A DNA stretch of 64,000 nt from Burkholderia sp. GAS332 (GCA_900142905.1 FSRV01000002.1:2976001-3040000), one strand, 5' to 3'; counted from the stretch's first letter, positions 8,460-18,176 are shown. Made by a program: numbers and translations. Notes: generated by a model not told the origin, from the letters alone.

Positions 8460-9218
8460 TCAAGCCAGCTCGATTCTGACCCGACGATTGCGGCGTCCCT
8501 TGTTCTCGATCTTCACGATGCGGATCGGCCTCGATTGCGCCGTATTGGTCAAATGCGTGCCGCCGCACGCCTGCCGGTCCAGCTCGCCGATTTCAACGAT
8601 CCGCACGGTGCCGTCGGAGGTCGGCCGCGGCGCCACCGAGAGACTGCGGATCAGGCCCTGCGTCGACTTCGCTTCCGTTTCGCTGACGTAGTAGGTCCGC
8701 ACATCCATCGCGCTGCGAATCACTTCGTTGACCGGCTCCTCCAGCAGACGCAGCGCGTCGTTATCCGCTTCGGGCAGATCGAAGTCCATGCGGGCAGTGC
8801 CGTCGGCGTTGATCTGCGCGCCGGTCACGAGCGCGCCGGCAAAGCGCTGATACACGAGGGCGTTGAGAATATGCGTGCCCGTGTGAAGCTGGGCGACGGC
8901 GGCACGCCGGGCTGCGTCGACGGCCACGTGGACGTCGCCGTTCAGTTCGAGCGGCTCATCGAGCAGATGCCAGAGCATGCCGCCTTCCGGCGCGACGCCA
9001 GTAATGCGGACGGCGCCGTGCGCGTGCGTCAGCGTCGCCGCGTCCGATACCTGGCCTCCGCCGCCCGGGTGCAAGGCCGAGCGACCCAGCACGACTGCGC
9101 CTGGCCGCGAGGCGATCACGCTCGTTTCGAACTCGAGTAAGTCCGGCTGCTCATGGCAAAGATAGTGCGGCACCTTGATGTCCTCGCAGGAAATGAAGTG
9201 ACTGATTACGCCTAGCAT
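8460..9218 (-). CDS. Alanyl-tRNA editing protein AlaX
   Basis: A free-standing editing domain homologous to the C-terminal part of alanyl-tRNA synthetase, which hydrolyses Ser-tRNA(Ala) or Gly-tRNA(Ala). Seen: LHPGGGGQVSDAA near residue 45, HTGTHILNALV (HxxxH zinc motif) near residue 110, and DRQACGGTHLTNT (CxxxH) near residue 215, so all zinc ligands are present. ATG 9218 was chosen; a GTG four codons earlier at 9230 is also possible and neither has a strong ribosome-binding site. About 252 residues, usual for AlaX-M proteins. The gene lies 23 bp upstream of the broken AraC gene. Confidence 0.9.
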   Translation of the reverse strand: MLGVISHFISCEDIKVPHYLCHEQPDLLEFETSVIASRPGAVVLGRSALHPGGGGQVSDAATLTHAHGAVRITGVAPEGGMLWHLLDEPLELNGDVHVAVDAARRAAVAQLHTGTHILNALVYQRFAGALVTGAQINADGTARMDFDLPEADNDALRLLEEPVNEVIRSAMDVRTYYVSETEAKSTQGLIRSLSVAPRPTSDGTVRIVEIGELDRQACGGTHLTNTAQSRPIRIVKIENKGRRNRRVRIELA

Positions 9219-9371
9219 ACTCAGTCTCACGGGAGGTCGTCTTGGTTAAAAATGCCCTGTGTAATTGGGAACGGACCGAGGCCGCCCGTCTTCGTTGGAT
9301 CGGACAAATTGATGCCGATCCCTCGTGAGGACGCCAATCGCCGCGTGTCCCGGCGACTTCAGGGGGGCTGC

Positions 9372-10260
9372 TTACCCCCGTTTCAACATCCGTAAATTGA
9401 CCGGTCTGCTCTGGTTCAGGTAGGCGAGCAACGCACGCGCTTCGCGCAAGTCCTTCGTCTCGAAGCCTTCCGAAAACTGGCTGTAGACCGACGACAGTAC
9501 CGCGCCCGCTTCCGCGACGGCGCCTGTCGACATTTTCAGGCGCGCGAGACTCATTGCGCTGCGCAATGCCCAGCCAAGTGCCCCCTGCCCGAGGTTTGCT
9601 CGTGCCGCGCAACGACGCTACGATTCGCGTGAGCGGCGAGCCATCGCTCGTGCCTTCGGGATCCAGCACCTCGGCTACCGCGCACGGCACGAACTGAGAT
9701 GCGCTCACTCGAGAAAGTTCGACGAGCCATACGCCGTCCACAAAGCGGTCAGCGACTTGCCGGGCCGCTTCTATCGCAAGACGCGTCTTGCCAATGCCGC
9801 CCGGACCGACGAGGCAGACCAGTACCGAGCTTGCGCTCGCGTCAATCACTTCGTCGATCGCCGCGTCACGCCCGTAGAGCATCGAACCGGGCGACGGAAG
9901 ATTCGATCGGACCGCCGCAGGTCCGGCTTCGCGACCGGCACACCCAGACTGTGATTCGGACGGCGAGTCCTGCGGCTCGAGCGCGAGACGATACCCTCGT
10001 CCTGGCACGGCGATCAGCCGTTTGGACGACGCACCCAGCATTTTCCTGATGGCAGAAATATGAACATGCAGATTGTTATCGGCGACCACCGTGTCCGGCC
10101 AGACGCGGCGCATGATTTCGTTCTTCGAGACGAGGTTGCCGCCGGCGCTGGCCAGTAGTTCGAGCATGTCGAACGCTCTGGAGCCCAGATTGAACGGTTT
10201 CTTTGCAACCAGTACCCGACGCTGATCCGGCAAGATCTCAACATCACCAATGGTCAACAT
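9372..10260 (-). pseudogene. Winged-helix/ATPase transcriptional regulator, internally deleted remnant
   Basis: From ATG 10260 (site AGGGGA) the frame encodes an OmpR-type winged helix (residues 1-95, NEIMRRVWPDTVVADNNLHVHIS) and the start of an NB-ARC-like ATPase with Walker A GPGGIGKTRLA. It breaks after SPLTRIVASLRGT near 9605. The C-terminal end of such proteins, GALGWALRSAMSLARL to a stop at 9372, follows at once in a different frame. Intact relatives are roughly 900-1000 residues, so the ATPase end and the TPR-like middle, some 600 residues, are gone. A remnant with no likely function. Confidence 0.85.
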
Positions 10261-10608
10261 GATGGTTTCCCCTGACTGCAATACCCGCGTCCATTGAGGT
10301 ATGTCGACGGCATACCGCACACTTGCCGCAGCGTCCGCTGAAATCAGTCTGGGTGTTTGCCTCGGTCACCGGAATCGCTGCTGAATCGATGATGACCCGC
10401 GGGTGCCATTGCTCCAAGTGAATATCCGTGAAAAAACGCAACCGGCATGACGCGGTCCGCGTGCACCAATGGCCGTGCCATCCGCGCCGTTGTGGGGAGG
10501 GGGCGGGCCCCGGCCAGTTGCAGCGTCACCCTGCTGCCCACCGGCAAATTCACACGCCCGCTTCACTTGCCGAACGTCGCCCCGCATCCCGCTTCGCGCA
10601 GCTCAGGG
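10261..10608. other. 348 bp with no recognised gene
   Basis: The stretch between the broken winged-helix gene and the end of poxB. Several short open frames cross it on both strands, but none resembles a known family or has a convincing ribosome-binding site. It may be decayed coding sequence, consistent with the two damaged regulators beside it. Confidence 0.5.
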
Positions 10609-12330
10609 CTAACGCAGATTGGTCCGCGCGAGTTCGACGATCTCGTCGCCTCTGCCGCTGAGGATCGCCCGCATCATGTAGAGGCTGAAGCCCTTCGCCT
10701 GAGCGAGTTCGACGTTCGGCGGCATGGCCAGTTCGTGTTTGGACGTCACGACATCCACGAGCGCCGGACCGGGATGAGCGAACGCTTGCTGCAGCGCACC
10801 CGCCACGTCCTCGGACTCTTCCACGCGGATGCTGAAAATGCCCGCGCCTTTCGCGATCGCGGCGAAATCAGTCTTGCTGAGGTCGACGTTGGTGTCGAGG
10901 TAGCCGCTCGCCTTCAGTTCCATCGACACGAAGCCCAACAGGCTGTTGTTGAACACCACCACCTTGATCGGCAAATCGAGCTGCCGCGCGGTAAGCAAGT
11001 CGCCAAGCAGCATCGACAAGCCGCCGTCGCCCGACAGCGACACTACTTGCCGCCCCGGATGGGCGCCCTGTGCGCCGAGCGCCTGCGGCATCGCATTGGC
11101 CATCGAACCATGATTGAACGAACCGTGCAGTTGCCGCTTGCCATTCATCGTCAGATAGCGTGCTGCCCAGATGGTCGGTGTGCCGACGTCAGCGGTGAAA
11201 ATCGCGTCGTCGTCCGCGGTCTGGTCGATGAGTGTCGCCAGATATTGCGGGTGGATCGGCCGGCCCGCGCCAGAAGGCGTGGCGAGGTCGTCCAGACCCT
11301 GGCGAGCCGACGCGTAGTGCTTGCGCGCGTTATCGATGAAAGCGCGGTCGGCCTTACGTTGCAGTAGCGGCAATGTCGCGGCGACGGTTTCCTTGACGGT
11401 GCCCACGAGCCCCAGCGCGAGCGGTGCGCGATGGCCGAGCTTCGCCCCTTTCCAGTCGATCTGGATGACCTTCGCGTGAGGAGGATAGAACGGCCGATAC
11501 GGAAAATCGCAGCCCAGCAGCAACAGCGTATCGCACGACATCATGGCATGGTAGCCGGAGCTGAAACCGATCAGCCCGGTCATGCCGACATCGTACGGGT
11601 TGTCGTACTCGATGAACTGCTTGCCGCGCAACGCATGGACCACGGGCGCACCCAGCACATCGGCGAGTGCGACCACTTCGTCGTGCGCGCCTTGCGTGCC
11701 GCTGCCGCACATGATCGTCACCGCATCCGACGTGTTCAACATCGCGGCGAGACGCTCGAGATCGGCTCGCGCGGGCATGATGGTGGGCGGTGCGCTTGCG
11801 GTCCACGACGGCACTTCAGTCGGTCCCTCGCTCAATGCCACATCGCCCGGCAACACGATCACGGCGACGCCACGTTCCTCGATGGCGGTGCGCATTGCGC
11901 GAGCCAGCACGCGGGGAAACTGCGACGCGGAGGACACGAGTTCGACGTAGTGACTGCACTCCTTGAACAATTCCTGCGGGTGCGTTTCCTGAAAGTAGCC
12001 GAGCCCGATTTCTGTCGACGGAATATGGGCGGCGATCGCGAGTACAGGTTGCTGGTTGCGATGGCAGTCGAACAGCCCGTTGATCAGATGCAGATTGCCG
12101 GGTCCACAACTGCCCGCGCACACGGCAAGCCGCCCCGTCGAGGCCGCGTCCGCGCCGGCCGCGAATGCCGCCGCCTCCTCATGACGGGTATGCATCCAGC
12201 GAATCGATCCGATCTGATCGAGGCTGTAGGCGAGACCGTTCAGGCTGTCGCCTGTCACGCCCCAGATTCGTTCGACGCCTGCTGCAGCAAGCGTGCCTGC
12301 GAGATATCCGGCGATGGTGTTCTTGGCCAT
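10609..12330 (-). CDS. poxB: Pyruvate:quinone oxidoreductase (ubiquinone-dependent pyruvate dehydrogenase)
   Basis: A 573-residue thiamine-diphosphate enzyme very close to E. coli PoxB, which decarboxylates pyruvate to acetate and CO2 and passes electrons to ubiquinone at the membrane. Seen: [20 protein letters not shown] near residue 20, [15 protein letters not shown] with the ThDP-activating Glu, [20 protein letters not shown] near residue 80, [20 protein letters not shown], and a C-terminal ThDP-binding [32 protein letters not shown] 12330 has AAGGAG eight bases upstream. It is divergent from the chromate transporter genes and single in its unit. In E. coli, PoxB serves stationary-phase and low-oxygen life; its regulation here cannot be read. 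Confidence 0.93.
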   Translation of the reverse strand: MAKNTIAGYLAGTLAAAGVERIWGVTGDSLNGLAYSLDQIGSIRWMHTRHEEAAAFAAGADAASTGRLAVCAGSCGPGNLHLINGLFDCHRNQQPVLAIAAHIPSTEIGLGYFQETHPQELFKECSHYVELVSSASQFPRVLARAMRTAIEERGVAVIVLPGDVALSEGPTEVPSWTASAPPTIMPARADLERLAAMLNTSDAVTIMCGSGTQGAHDEVVALADVLGAPVVHALRGKQFIEYDNPYDVGMTGLIGFSSGYHAMMSCDTLLLLGCDFPYRPFYPPHAKVIQIDWKGAKLGHRAPLALGLVGTVKETVAATLPLLQRKADRAFIDNARKHYASARQGLDDLATPSGAGRPIHPQYLATLIDQTADDDAIFTADVGTPTIWAARYLTMNGKRQLHGSFNHGSMANAMPQALGAQGAHPGRQVVSLSGDGGLSMLLGDLLTARQLDLPIKVVVFNNSLLGFVSMELKASGYLDTNVDLSKTDFAAIAKGAGIFSIRVEESEDVAGALQQAFAHPGPALVDVVTSKHELAMPPNVELAQAKGFSLYMMRAILSGRGDEIVELARTNLR

Positions 12331-12614
12331 GCTGTACTCCTTTTCACTGAGGACGAGGTCAACGTATTGCACTGGACGGCTTGTGAGCCATCCTACGTGG
12401 TTCCGGTCAATCTAGAATTAAGCCCCACTGAAGAGTTCTTAAAGTGACCTCGTTTGGCCCAAAGCGTCACGTAGCGGCAAGGCTGACTAGCCGCCGGGAT
12501 GTCGTCCAGCGAGCGGCCGGTGGTTGATATAATTTTTCAAGGCGTACGGAATCGGGCACGCATCAGCGCTGCCCCCAATTCGCCCGTCAACCGTCAATCT
12601 GACTGGAAGATTCG

Positions 12615-13181
12615 ATGCCCCTGCAATTAGCCAACACGAGTCGACCGCCCACCCTCACCGGGCTTTTCCTGATCTTCAGCCGTATCGGGCTCACCAGCTT
12701 CGGAGGCGGCCTGAGCGGCTGGCTCCTGCGCGAATTCGTCCAGGATCGCGACTGGATCAGTGAAGAAGATTTTTTGAACGGCCTCGCCATTTCGCAGGCA
12801 CTGCCGGGCATCAACGTCAAAAACATGGCGATCTGGATCGGCCACCGTCTGCTCGGCTGGCGCGGCGCGTTGCTGGCAGTCACCGGCATCATCGTTCCGC
12901 CCGCCATTCTGATTGTTATTCTCGGCACGGTTTTCGAGCATCTGCTGCATTTCCCGATCGCTCACGTCCTGCTTGCGGGCGCGGCGGCAGCGGCCACGGG
13001 CCTGTCGTTGTCGATGGGCGTGACGACCGCACTTCGAGTGCCACGCAGACTCCTTCCTCTGCTCTTCCTCGCGGGCACCTTCGTCGCCGTCGGCATACTG
13101 CGCCTGCCGCTGGTGTGGGTCGTGATCGGCGCGGGCGGTCTGAGCGTGCTGGTCGAATACATCAAACTACGCAAAGCCTAG
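12615..13181 (+). CDS. chrA: Chromate transporter, N-terminal-type half (short-chain ChrA)
   Basis: A 188-residue membrane protein of the short-chain CHR family, which forms a heteromer with a second half protein to export chromate or a related oxyanion by proton exchange. Seen: FLIFSRIGLTSFGGGLSGWLLREFV (the first CHR repeat motif, FGGG) and SQALPGINVKNMAIWIGHRLLG, then several hydrophobic segments. GGAAGA precedes ATG 12615. The partner gene follows after 2 bp. Chromate as the substrate rests on family knowledge; some short CHR pairs have no proven role. Confidence 0.85.
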   Translation: MPLQLANTSRPPTLTGLFLIFSRIGLTSFGGGLSGWLLREFVQDRDWISEEDFLNGLAISQALPGINVKNMAIWIGHRLLGWRGALLAVTGIIVPPAILIVILGTVFEHLLHFPIAHVLLAGAAAAATGLSLSMGVTTALRVPRRLLPLLFLAGTFVAVGILRLPLVWVVIGAGGLSVLVEYIKLRKA

Positions 13182-13183
13182 CC

Positions 13184-13756
13184 ATGTCGAATCGTGTTCT
13201 TCTGCAGCTAACGGCGGTTTTCGCGCCCCTGTCACTGGTGACGATAGGCGGTGGCCAGGCCATCATCGCCGATATCCAACGGCAGGTTGTTGACGTGCAT
13301 GGATGGATGACGCATGCCCAGTTCGGTGTCGACTTCGCCATCTCGCGCATGGCGCCTGGTCCCGGCTCGCTGTTAGCCACTTTGATCGGCTGGCAGATTG
13401 CCGGCTTCTGGGGCGCCGTGGTGGCCACGCTGGCACTACTCCTGCCGACCGGCATCCTGATCTACGGCGTGACCCACGTCTGGACACGCTATCAGGGCGC
13501 GGCGTGGCAGTTGGCGCTCGAGCGCGGGCTGCGGCCGGTTGCTTCCGGCATGATTCTCGCCGCGGGATGGGTTCTGCTGAAGTCGCTCGACGGCGGCCTT
13601 CCTGCCCAGGCGATTGCCCTCGTTTCAGTCGGGACACTGCTCAGCACGCGAATCAACCCGCTGCTTCTATTGCTATGCGGTGCATTGCTGCTGCTCGGTA
13701 TGTCCGCGCTCAGCGCCAGCCTGCCGTCCATGCTTCAGGTGCACATGGCGAGCTAG
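13184..13756 (+). CDS. chrA: Chromate transporter, C-terminal-type half (short-chain ChrA)
   Basis: A 190-residue partner of the preceding protein. It carries the second CHR repeat motif, FAPLSLVTIGGGQAIIADIQRQVV, and ISRMAPGPGSLLATLIGWQIAGFWGA, with about five membrane segments. The ATG at 13184 is 2 bp past the stop of the first half, so the two are translationally coupled and should be made in equal amounts. Neither half looks truncated: tandem short CHR genes are a normal form, not a split long-chain gene. Confidence 0.85.
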   Translation: MSNRVLLQLTAVFAPLSLVTIGGGQAIIADIQRQVVDVHGWMTHAQFGVDFAISRMAPGPGSLLATLIGWQIAGFWGAVVATLALLLPTGILIYGVTHVWTRYQGAAWQLALERGLRPVASGMILAAGWVLLKSLDGGLPAQAIALVSVGTLLSTRINPLLLLLCGALLLLGMSALSASLPSMLQVHMAS

Positions 13757-13766
13757 TGCTAGCCCA

Positions 13767-15014
13767 TCATGGTGTCTGCAGCGTGCCGTCCTTCAAGCGG
13801 GTTTGGGTCCACGTCGTCACGGTGTTTTCGCACGGATACTTCGCGGCCTCGGCTTCGTCGATGTCCACGCCCAGGCCCGGTTTGTCGTTGGCATAAACGT
13901 ACCCGTTCCTGAACTCGGGCAAGCCTGGGAAAACATCTAGCAGTGCCTCTCTCGGCCCTTTGAGTTCCTGGATCACGAAGTTCGGCGGTTCGGTGCCCGA
14001 CCATTCCTGCACGCCGAAATTGCGCGCGGCGAGATCGATATGAATGTTCGCTGCATGCGCCAGCGGCGACATATCACCCGGACCGTGCCATGCGGTCCTC
14101 ACCCCGAACTGCTCGGCAAATATCTGCAGCTTGCGTCCCGCCGTGATGCCGCCGATCTGGCTTAGATGAACACGGATGAAGTCGATCAGGCGCTCCGTGA
14201 TCAGAAACCGCCATTCGTACGGATTGTTGAACAGCTCGCCCTGGGCCAGCGGCGTAGTCGTTTTCGCGCGTAGCTGACGCATCCATTCACCTTCCTCGAG
14301 CGCAATCGCGTCTTCGAGAAAGAATAGTTCGTACTGTTCCAGTTCGCATGCGAAGCGGATCGCTTCGACCGGCTTCAGACGTTCATGCACGTCATGGCAC
14401 AACTCGACGTCGAAACCGATCTTGCTGCGAATGCCGTCGAACAGCTTGAGCGTCTCCCGCATATACTTTCTGCTGTCGAGATACACGCCATCCGCGGCGC
14501 CTTCGGGCGCGCTCGCAGGCGCGTTGCCGAAGCCACCCCCGCCATAGCCGCCGCTCTGACAACGAATATGCGTGATGCCCTGCTCGCGATATTTCTGGAT
14601 GTTCTCGCACAACTCGTTCAGATCGCGGCCATCCGCATGGCGATAAATCGGCACGCCTTCGCGGCATTTGCCGCCGAACAGCTGATAGAGCGGCATGTTC
14701 GCCATCTTGCCCTTGATGTCCCACAGCGCCATATCCACACCGGAGATCGCGTTGTTCTCGATCGGACCATTACGCCAGTACGCGTTCTGATGCATCAGTT
14801 GCCATAGCTCCTCGATCGCCTCAGCGTCACGGCCGATCAGCAACGGTCGCAGATACTCCTCGATGAGACACTTCACCGCCATGTGCCGGTAGGCGAACGT
14901 CGCACATCCGAGACCGGCCAGACCGGGCTGGTTGGTCTCGATCTTCACGACCATCAGGTTGATGCCTTCCGGCGCGGTCAGGATGACCTTTACATCGGTA
15001 ATCAGGGTTGCCAT
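13767..15014 (-). CDS. Mannonate/sugar-acid dehydratase of the enolase superfamily (ManD/RspA type)
   Basis: A 415-residue enolase-superfamily protein. Start ATG 15014 gives the usual N-terminus MATLITDVKVILTAPEGINL. Seen: an N-terminal capping domain, GVDMALWDIKGKMANMPLYQLFGGK near residue 110, QSGGYGGG, FDVELCHDVHERL with metal-ligand Asp, FFLEDAI with metal-ligand Glu, and a C-terminal WHGPGDMSPLAHAANIHIDL. Such proteins dehydrate D-mannonate or D-gluconate; low-activity members also exist (E. coli RspA). It sits downstream of an ACS transporter, a gluconate-5-dehydrogenase-like enzyme and a GntR gene, so a hexonic acid is the likely substrate. Mannonate versus gluconate cannot be settled by eye. 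Confidence 0.85.
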   Translation of the reverse strand: MATLITDVKVILTAPEGINLMVVKIETNQPGLAGLGCATFAYRHMAVKCLIEEYLRPLLIGRDAEAIEELWQLMHQNAYWRNGPIENNAISGVDMALWDIKGKMANMPLYQLFGGKCREGVPIYRHADGRDLNELCENIQKYREQGITHIRCQSGGYGGGGFGNAPASAPEGAADGVYLDSRKYMRETLKLFDGIRSKIGFDVELCHDVHERLKPVEAIRFACELEQYELFFLEDAIALEEGEWMRQLRAKTTTPLAQGELFNNPYEWRFLITERLIDFIRVHLSQIGGITAGRKLQIFAEQFGVRTAWHGPGDMSPLAHAANIHIDLAARNFGVQEWSGTEPPNFVIQELKGPREALLDVFPGLPEFRNGYVYANDKPGLGVDIDEAEAAKYPCENTVTTWTQTRLKDGTLQTP

Positions 15015-15129
15015 GGTCTGTCTGCCAAAATCGAATCTATCGAACGAAGCCGGATTGCGCGTTTCTTCGTCAAAACGTGATATCCAACGTGCCGGGAAAG
15101 CCGGACCGGTGTGAGCGATTTCCCTCGCG

Positions 15130-16422
15130 TCATGAGCGATGCAACGACAGGGAAGCGGTGCGCCTCGCGTGCTCGTCCGCATTCGCGGGCACGGTCATCA
15201 TCAGGATCACCGAGGCCAGCAGGCCGGCCGCCATGAAGATATACGAAGCCGCCGGGCTGCCGGTCGCGCCGTTCAGATAACCCACCACCCACGATCCCGC
15301 GAACGCACCCAAGGCGCCGCACGCGTTGATGAGGCCGATCGCGCCACCCAGCACGTTGCTCGGAATCAGTTCCGGCACCAGCGCGAAGAACGGGCCATAC
15401 GGCGCGTACATCGTTGCGCCTGCAACGACCAACAGCGCGAACGAAATCCAGAAATGCGAGCCGCCGATCAGATAGGAAGCGACGAACGCAATGGTCCCGA
15501 CGAGCAGCAGCGGCCACACGAACAGCTTGCGGTTGCGCGTCTTGTCCGAGAGCCACGACGCAAGCAGCATCAGGATGATCGCAGCGAGATACGGAACGGC
15601 GGCGAGCCAGCCGACCGAAACGATATCGATCGTCGAAGCGCCCTTGAGAATCGACGGCAGCCACATGATGAAGCCGTACACGCCGATGCTCCATAACGCG
15701 TGAATCGAGCAGAACTTGATCACGATCGACGAACGGAACGCCGCCTTGTAATTGCGTACCGGCGCGATGTGGGCCTGCTCGGCCGTCAGACGCGCTTCGA
15801 GTTCGGTCTTTTCAGCATCGCTCATCCAGGGCGCGTCGGCCGGACGATCCTTCACGGTGAACCACCAGACCACCGCCCACACGAGCGCGGGGACGCCTTC
15901 GAAAATGAACATCTCGCGCCAGCCGAAGCTATGCACCAGATAACCGGACACCACCGACATCCACAATACCGTGACTGGATTACCGAGAATCAGGAATGTG
16001 TTGGCGCGCGAGCGTTCGCTGCGCGTGAACCAGCGGCTGATATACATCAGCATCGACGGCATCACGGCGGCCTCCACCACGCCGAGGACGAAGCGCAGCA
16101 CCATCAGCATCGGAATATTGCTGACCATGCCGGTCGCCGCCGCACACAGGCCCCACAGAATCAGGCTGAAAAAGATCAGCTTCTTGACGCTATTGCGCTG
16201 TGCGTAAATCGCCCCGGGTACCTGAAACAGGCAGTAGCCGAGAAAGAACAGCGAGCCGATCAGCGACGAGGTGCCGTGCGAGATGCCGAGATCCCTGTCG
16301 ATTCCGGCGGCAGCAGCAAAGCCGTAGTTCGCGCGATCGAGATAGGCGAGGCTATATGTGATGAAGATGATGGGCATCAGATACCACCATCTTTGAGTTG
16401 CTACGGGTTTGACGCTTTCCAT
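15130..16422 (-). CDS. MFS transporter, ACS family, likely hexonate/hexuronate importer
   Basis: A 430-residue, 12-helix permease. Seen: FITYSLAYLDRANYGFAAAAGID in helix 1, GYCLFQVPGAIYAQRNSVKKLIF after helix 2, GVVEAAVMPSMLMYISRWFTRSERSRANTF, and a D-galactonate/hexuronate-permease-like pattern throughout. GGAGA precedes the ATG. It lies between the dehydrogenase and dehydratase genes of a sugar-acid unit, so it probably brings in the sugar acid with protons. It is not closely similar to the ACS protein at 4000-5322. Confidence 0.87.
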   Translation of the reverse strand: MESVKPVATQRWWYLMPIIFITYSLAYLDRANYGFAAAAGIDRDLGISHGTSSLIGSLFFLGYCLFQVPGAIYAQRNSVKKLIFFSLILWGLCAAATGMVSNIPMLMVLRFVLGVVEAAVMPSMLMYISRWFTRSERSRANTFLILGNPVTVLWMSVVSGYLVHSFGWREMFIFEGVPALVWAVVWWFTVKDRPADAPWMSDAEKTELEARLTAEQAHIAPVRNYKAAFRSSIVIKFCSIHALWSIGVYGFIMWLPSILKGASTIDIVSVGWLAAVPYLAAIILMLLASWLSDKTRNRKLFVWPLLLVGTIAFVASYLIGGSHFWISFALLVVAGATMYAPYGPFFALVPELIPSNVLGGAIGLINACGALGAFAGSWVVGYLNGATGSPAASYIFMAAGLLASVILMMTVPANADEHARRTASLSLHRS

Positions 16423-16502
16423 GATGTCTCCGGACCGGTACGGCGCGCGAACTATCTGATGCGAGTGGCAGTTTGTTTTGCTCTACTCGCGTGGACCTGC
16501 AT

Positions 16503-17270
16503 TTAAAGAACAGCCAGCCAGCCGCCGTCGACGTAGATGATCTGGCCGTTCACATAGCTCGACGCCGGCGAAGCCAGATACACCGCCGTACCGACGAGCT
16601 CTTCCGGCTTGCCCCAGCGTTGCGAAGGATTGCTGCTCTTGACCCATGCGTCGAACGCGGCGTTCTCGATCAGCGGCTTGTTCATGTCGGTCAGGATGTA
16701 GCCCGGCCCGATCGCGTTCGCCTGAATGTTCGAGGCCGCCCACTCCGCGCTCATGGCGCGGGTCAGCATCTTGATGCCGCCCTTCGCCGCCGTATAGGCG
16801 CCGACTGTCGCGCGCCCGGCTTCGCTCGTAAGCGAGCCGATGTTGATGATCTTGCCGCCCGTGCCGCGCGCGATCATGCGGCGTGCGGCCTGCTTCGCAA
16901 CGATGAAGGCGCTCGTCAGATTGGTGTCGATCACGCGCTGCCAGTCGCTCAGTTCGAGCTCGACGAGTGGCTTGCGAAACTGGATCCCGGCGTTGTTGAC
17001 CACGATATCGACTTGCACGCCGTCCTTGTCCCACTGCGCGAAGGCTTCGGCTACGGCGCTTTCGTCGGTCACGTCGAAGGCGCGTCCTTGTGCATTGAAA
17101 CCCTTGGCACTCAGACGGGCGGCCGCTTCAGCGACCGTGTCGGCGCGCGTGCCGTTCAGGATGACGTTCGCACCGGCGGCGGCCAGTCCCTCGGCAAGCG
17201 CGAAACCGATGCCGCGCGCCGAGCCGGTAACGAGCGCCGTGCGGCCGCTCAGATCGAATAGCTTTGTCAT
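16503..17270 (-). CDS. Short-chain dehydrogenase, gluconate 5-dehydrogenase-like
   Basis: A 255-residue classical SDR. Cofactor motif TGSARGIG at residues 15-22, NNAG at 92-95, catalytic Ser146, Tyr159 and Lys163 (GAYTAAKGG), and a C-terminal NGQIIYVDGGW. The sequence is close to IdnO/gluconate 5-dehydrogenases that interconvert D-gluconate and 5-keto-gluconate, although other polyols and sugar acids are possible. Start ATG 17270 follows GAGAGGA. First gene of a probable three-gene unit (SDR, transporter, dehydratase). A 17-bp palindrome lies about 100 bp upstream. Confidence 0.87.
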   Translation of the reverse strand: MTKLFDLSGRTALVTGSARGIGFALAEGLAAAGANVILNGTRADTVAEAAARLSAKGFNAQGRAFDVTDESAVAEAFAQWDKDGVQVDIVVNNAGIQFRKPLVELELSDWQRVIDTNLTSAFIVAKQAARRMIARGTGGKIINIGSLTSEAGRATVGAYTAAKGGIKMLTRAMSAEWAASNIQANAIGPGYILTDMNKPLIENAAFDAWVKSSNPSQRWGKPEELVGTAVYLASPASSYVNGQIIYVDGGWLAVL

Positions 17271-17371
17271 GCGTGTGTCCTCTCGATGTTCAGAAACGAG
17301 GCGCGAGTGCGCCCCTCGCGAACGTGATAACGGTCGCGATGAAGTGGATTACGGTTTCGCTGGGGAGGCCT

Positions 17372-17388
17372 TCTGACAGTCTGTCAGA
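17372..17388. promoter_or_regulatory. Perfect 8-1-8 inverted repeat, candidate GntR operator
   Basis: TCTGACAG, one T, then CTGTCAGA, about 100 bp upstream of the sugar-acid unit and just downstream of the GntR gene. A symmetric 17-bp palindrome is the usual form of FadR-type GntR operators. Assignment to the neighbouring regulator is inference. Confidence 0.6.
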
Positions 17389-17429
17389 CGCGCTGCCAAG
17401 TACGCCTTAACGGGTCAATAAGCGAATCA

Positions 17430-18149
17430 TTAAGCAGGTTGGTCGTTAGCGGTTTGGTTCAGCGCGGCGCGGTCTTCGAAGTCCTGCTCGGCACGCCTGA
17501 TGAGCGTGAGCACCGCCTCCTCTGCACCCTCGGGGTCGCCCTTCTCGATCGCGACACACAGTGCCTCGTGCATCGGCAGCGAACGGGCCGGACCGCCGGC
17601 GATTTCAGAGCTGAGTTCGAAACTGGTGCGCAGGATCGCCGACAGCGCGTTCTGCATCTGCTGGACGAACTGGTTATGGCAGGCGGTGAGGATGGCGCCA
17701 TGAAACGCGAGGTCGGCGGGAACGTACTCGCCGTGGCCGGCGACCGCGCGCTCCATGGCCTTGAAAGCCCGCCGGACCGCGATACGGTCTTCATCAGTCG
17801 CGCGCTTCGCGGCAAGCCTGGCCGCATTCGGCTCGATGATCATGCGCAGCTCCATCAGGTCTTCGATGAGACCTGGCTCCGCGGCGCCCGCACGCGCGCG
17901 CCACATGATCACGTCCGGGTCGAACAACTGCCATTGCGCGCGCGGCAGCACGACCGTGCCGTAACGGCGGCGCACCTGCAGCATGCCCTTCGCGGAGAGG
18001 GACTTCATCGTCTCGCGGATGGTGATCCGGCTCACCTGCATCTGCTCGGCAAGCACCGGCTCGGCGGGAAGAATGTCGCCGGGCATGAATTTGCCTGAAC
18101 AAATCTGTTCACCCATCTGATTCAGGACCTGCCTGTGCAAAGTTGCCAC
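17430..18149 (-). CDS. GntR-family (FadR subfamily, FCD domain) regulator of the sugar-acid unit
   Basis: A 239-residue GntR protein: winged helix at residues 5-70 (LPAEPVLAEQMQVSRITIRETMKSLSAKGMLQVRRRYGTVV) and a C-terminal FCD effector domain with EPNAARLAAKRAT, FHGAILTACHNQF and MHEALCVAIEKGD, which carry the metal/ligand His residues. The start is GTG 18149 with GAGGG seven bases upstream. It lies upstream of the SDR-transporter-dehydratase unit on the same strand, and the DgoR/UxuR-like sequence fits a repressor released by a sugar acid. A perfect 12-bp palindrome 16 bp upstream of its start suggests autoregulation. Confidence 0.88.
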   Translation of the reverse strand: MATLHRQVLNQMGEQICSGKFMPGDILPAEPVLAEQMQVSRITIRETMKSLSAKGMLQVRRRYGTVVLPRAQWQLFDPDVIMWRARAGAAEPGLIEDLMELRMIIEPNAARLAAKRATDEDRIAVRRAFKAMERAVAGHGEYVPADLAFHGAILTACHNQFVQQMQNALSAILRTSFELSSEIAGGPARSLPMHEALCVAIEKGDPEGAEEAVLTLIRRAEQDFEDRAALNQTANDQPA

Positions 18150-18164
18150 GATTTGCCCTCTAGG

Positions 18165-18176
18165 TCATACGTATGA
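18165..18176. promoter_or_regulatory. 12-bp perfect palindrome before the GntR gene
   Basis: TCATACGTATGA ends 16 bp before the GTG start of the GntR gene, so a bound protein would block its translation-initiation region or promoter. It differs from the palindrome at 17372, so the two may not bind the same protein. Confidence 0.5.

Noticed and set aside
10261..10608. A small protein gene on the minus strand
   Set aside because: Open frames here have no recognised family, no ribosome-binding site and overlap one another.
12528..12533. TATAAT as a -10 box of the chromate transporter genes
   Set aside because: No acceptable -35 box at the proper distance was seen, so I did not list it as a promoter.
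13184..13756. The two chromate-transporter halves as one gene split by a frameshift
   Set aside because: Each half has its own start and a complete CHR domain; paired short-chain ChrA genes are a normal arrangement.
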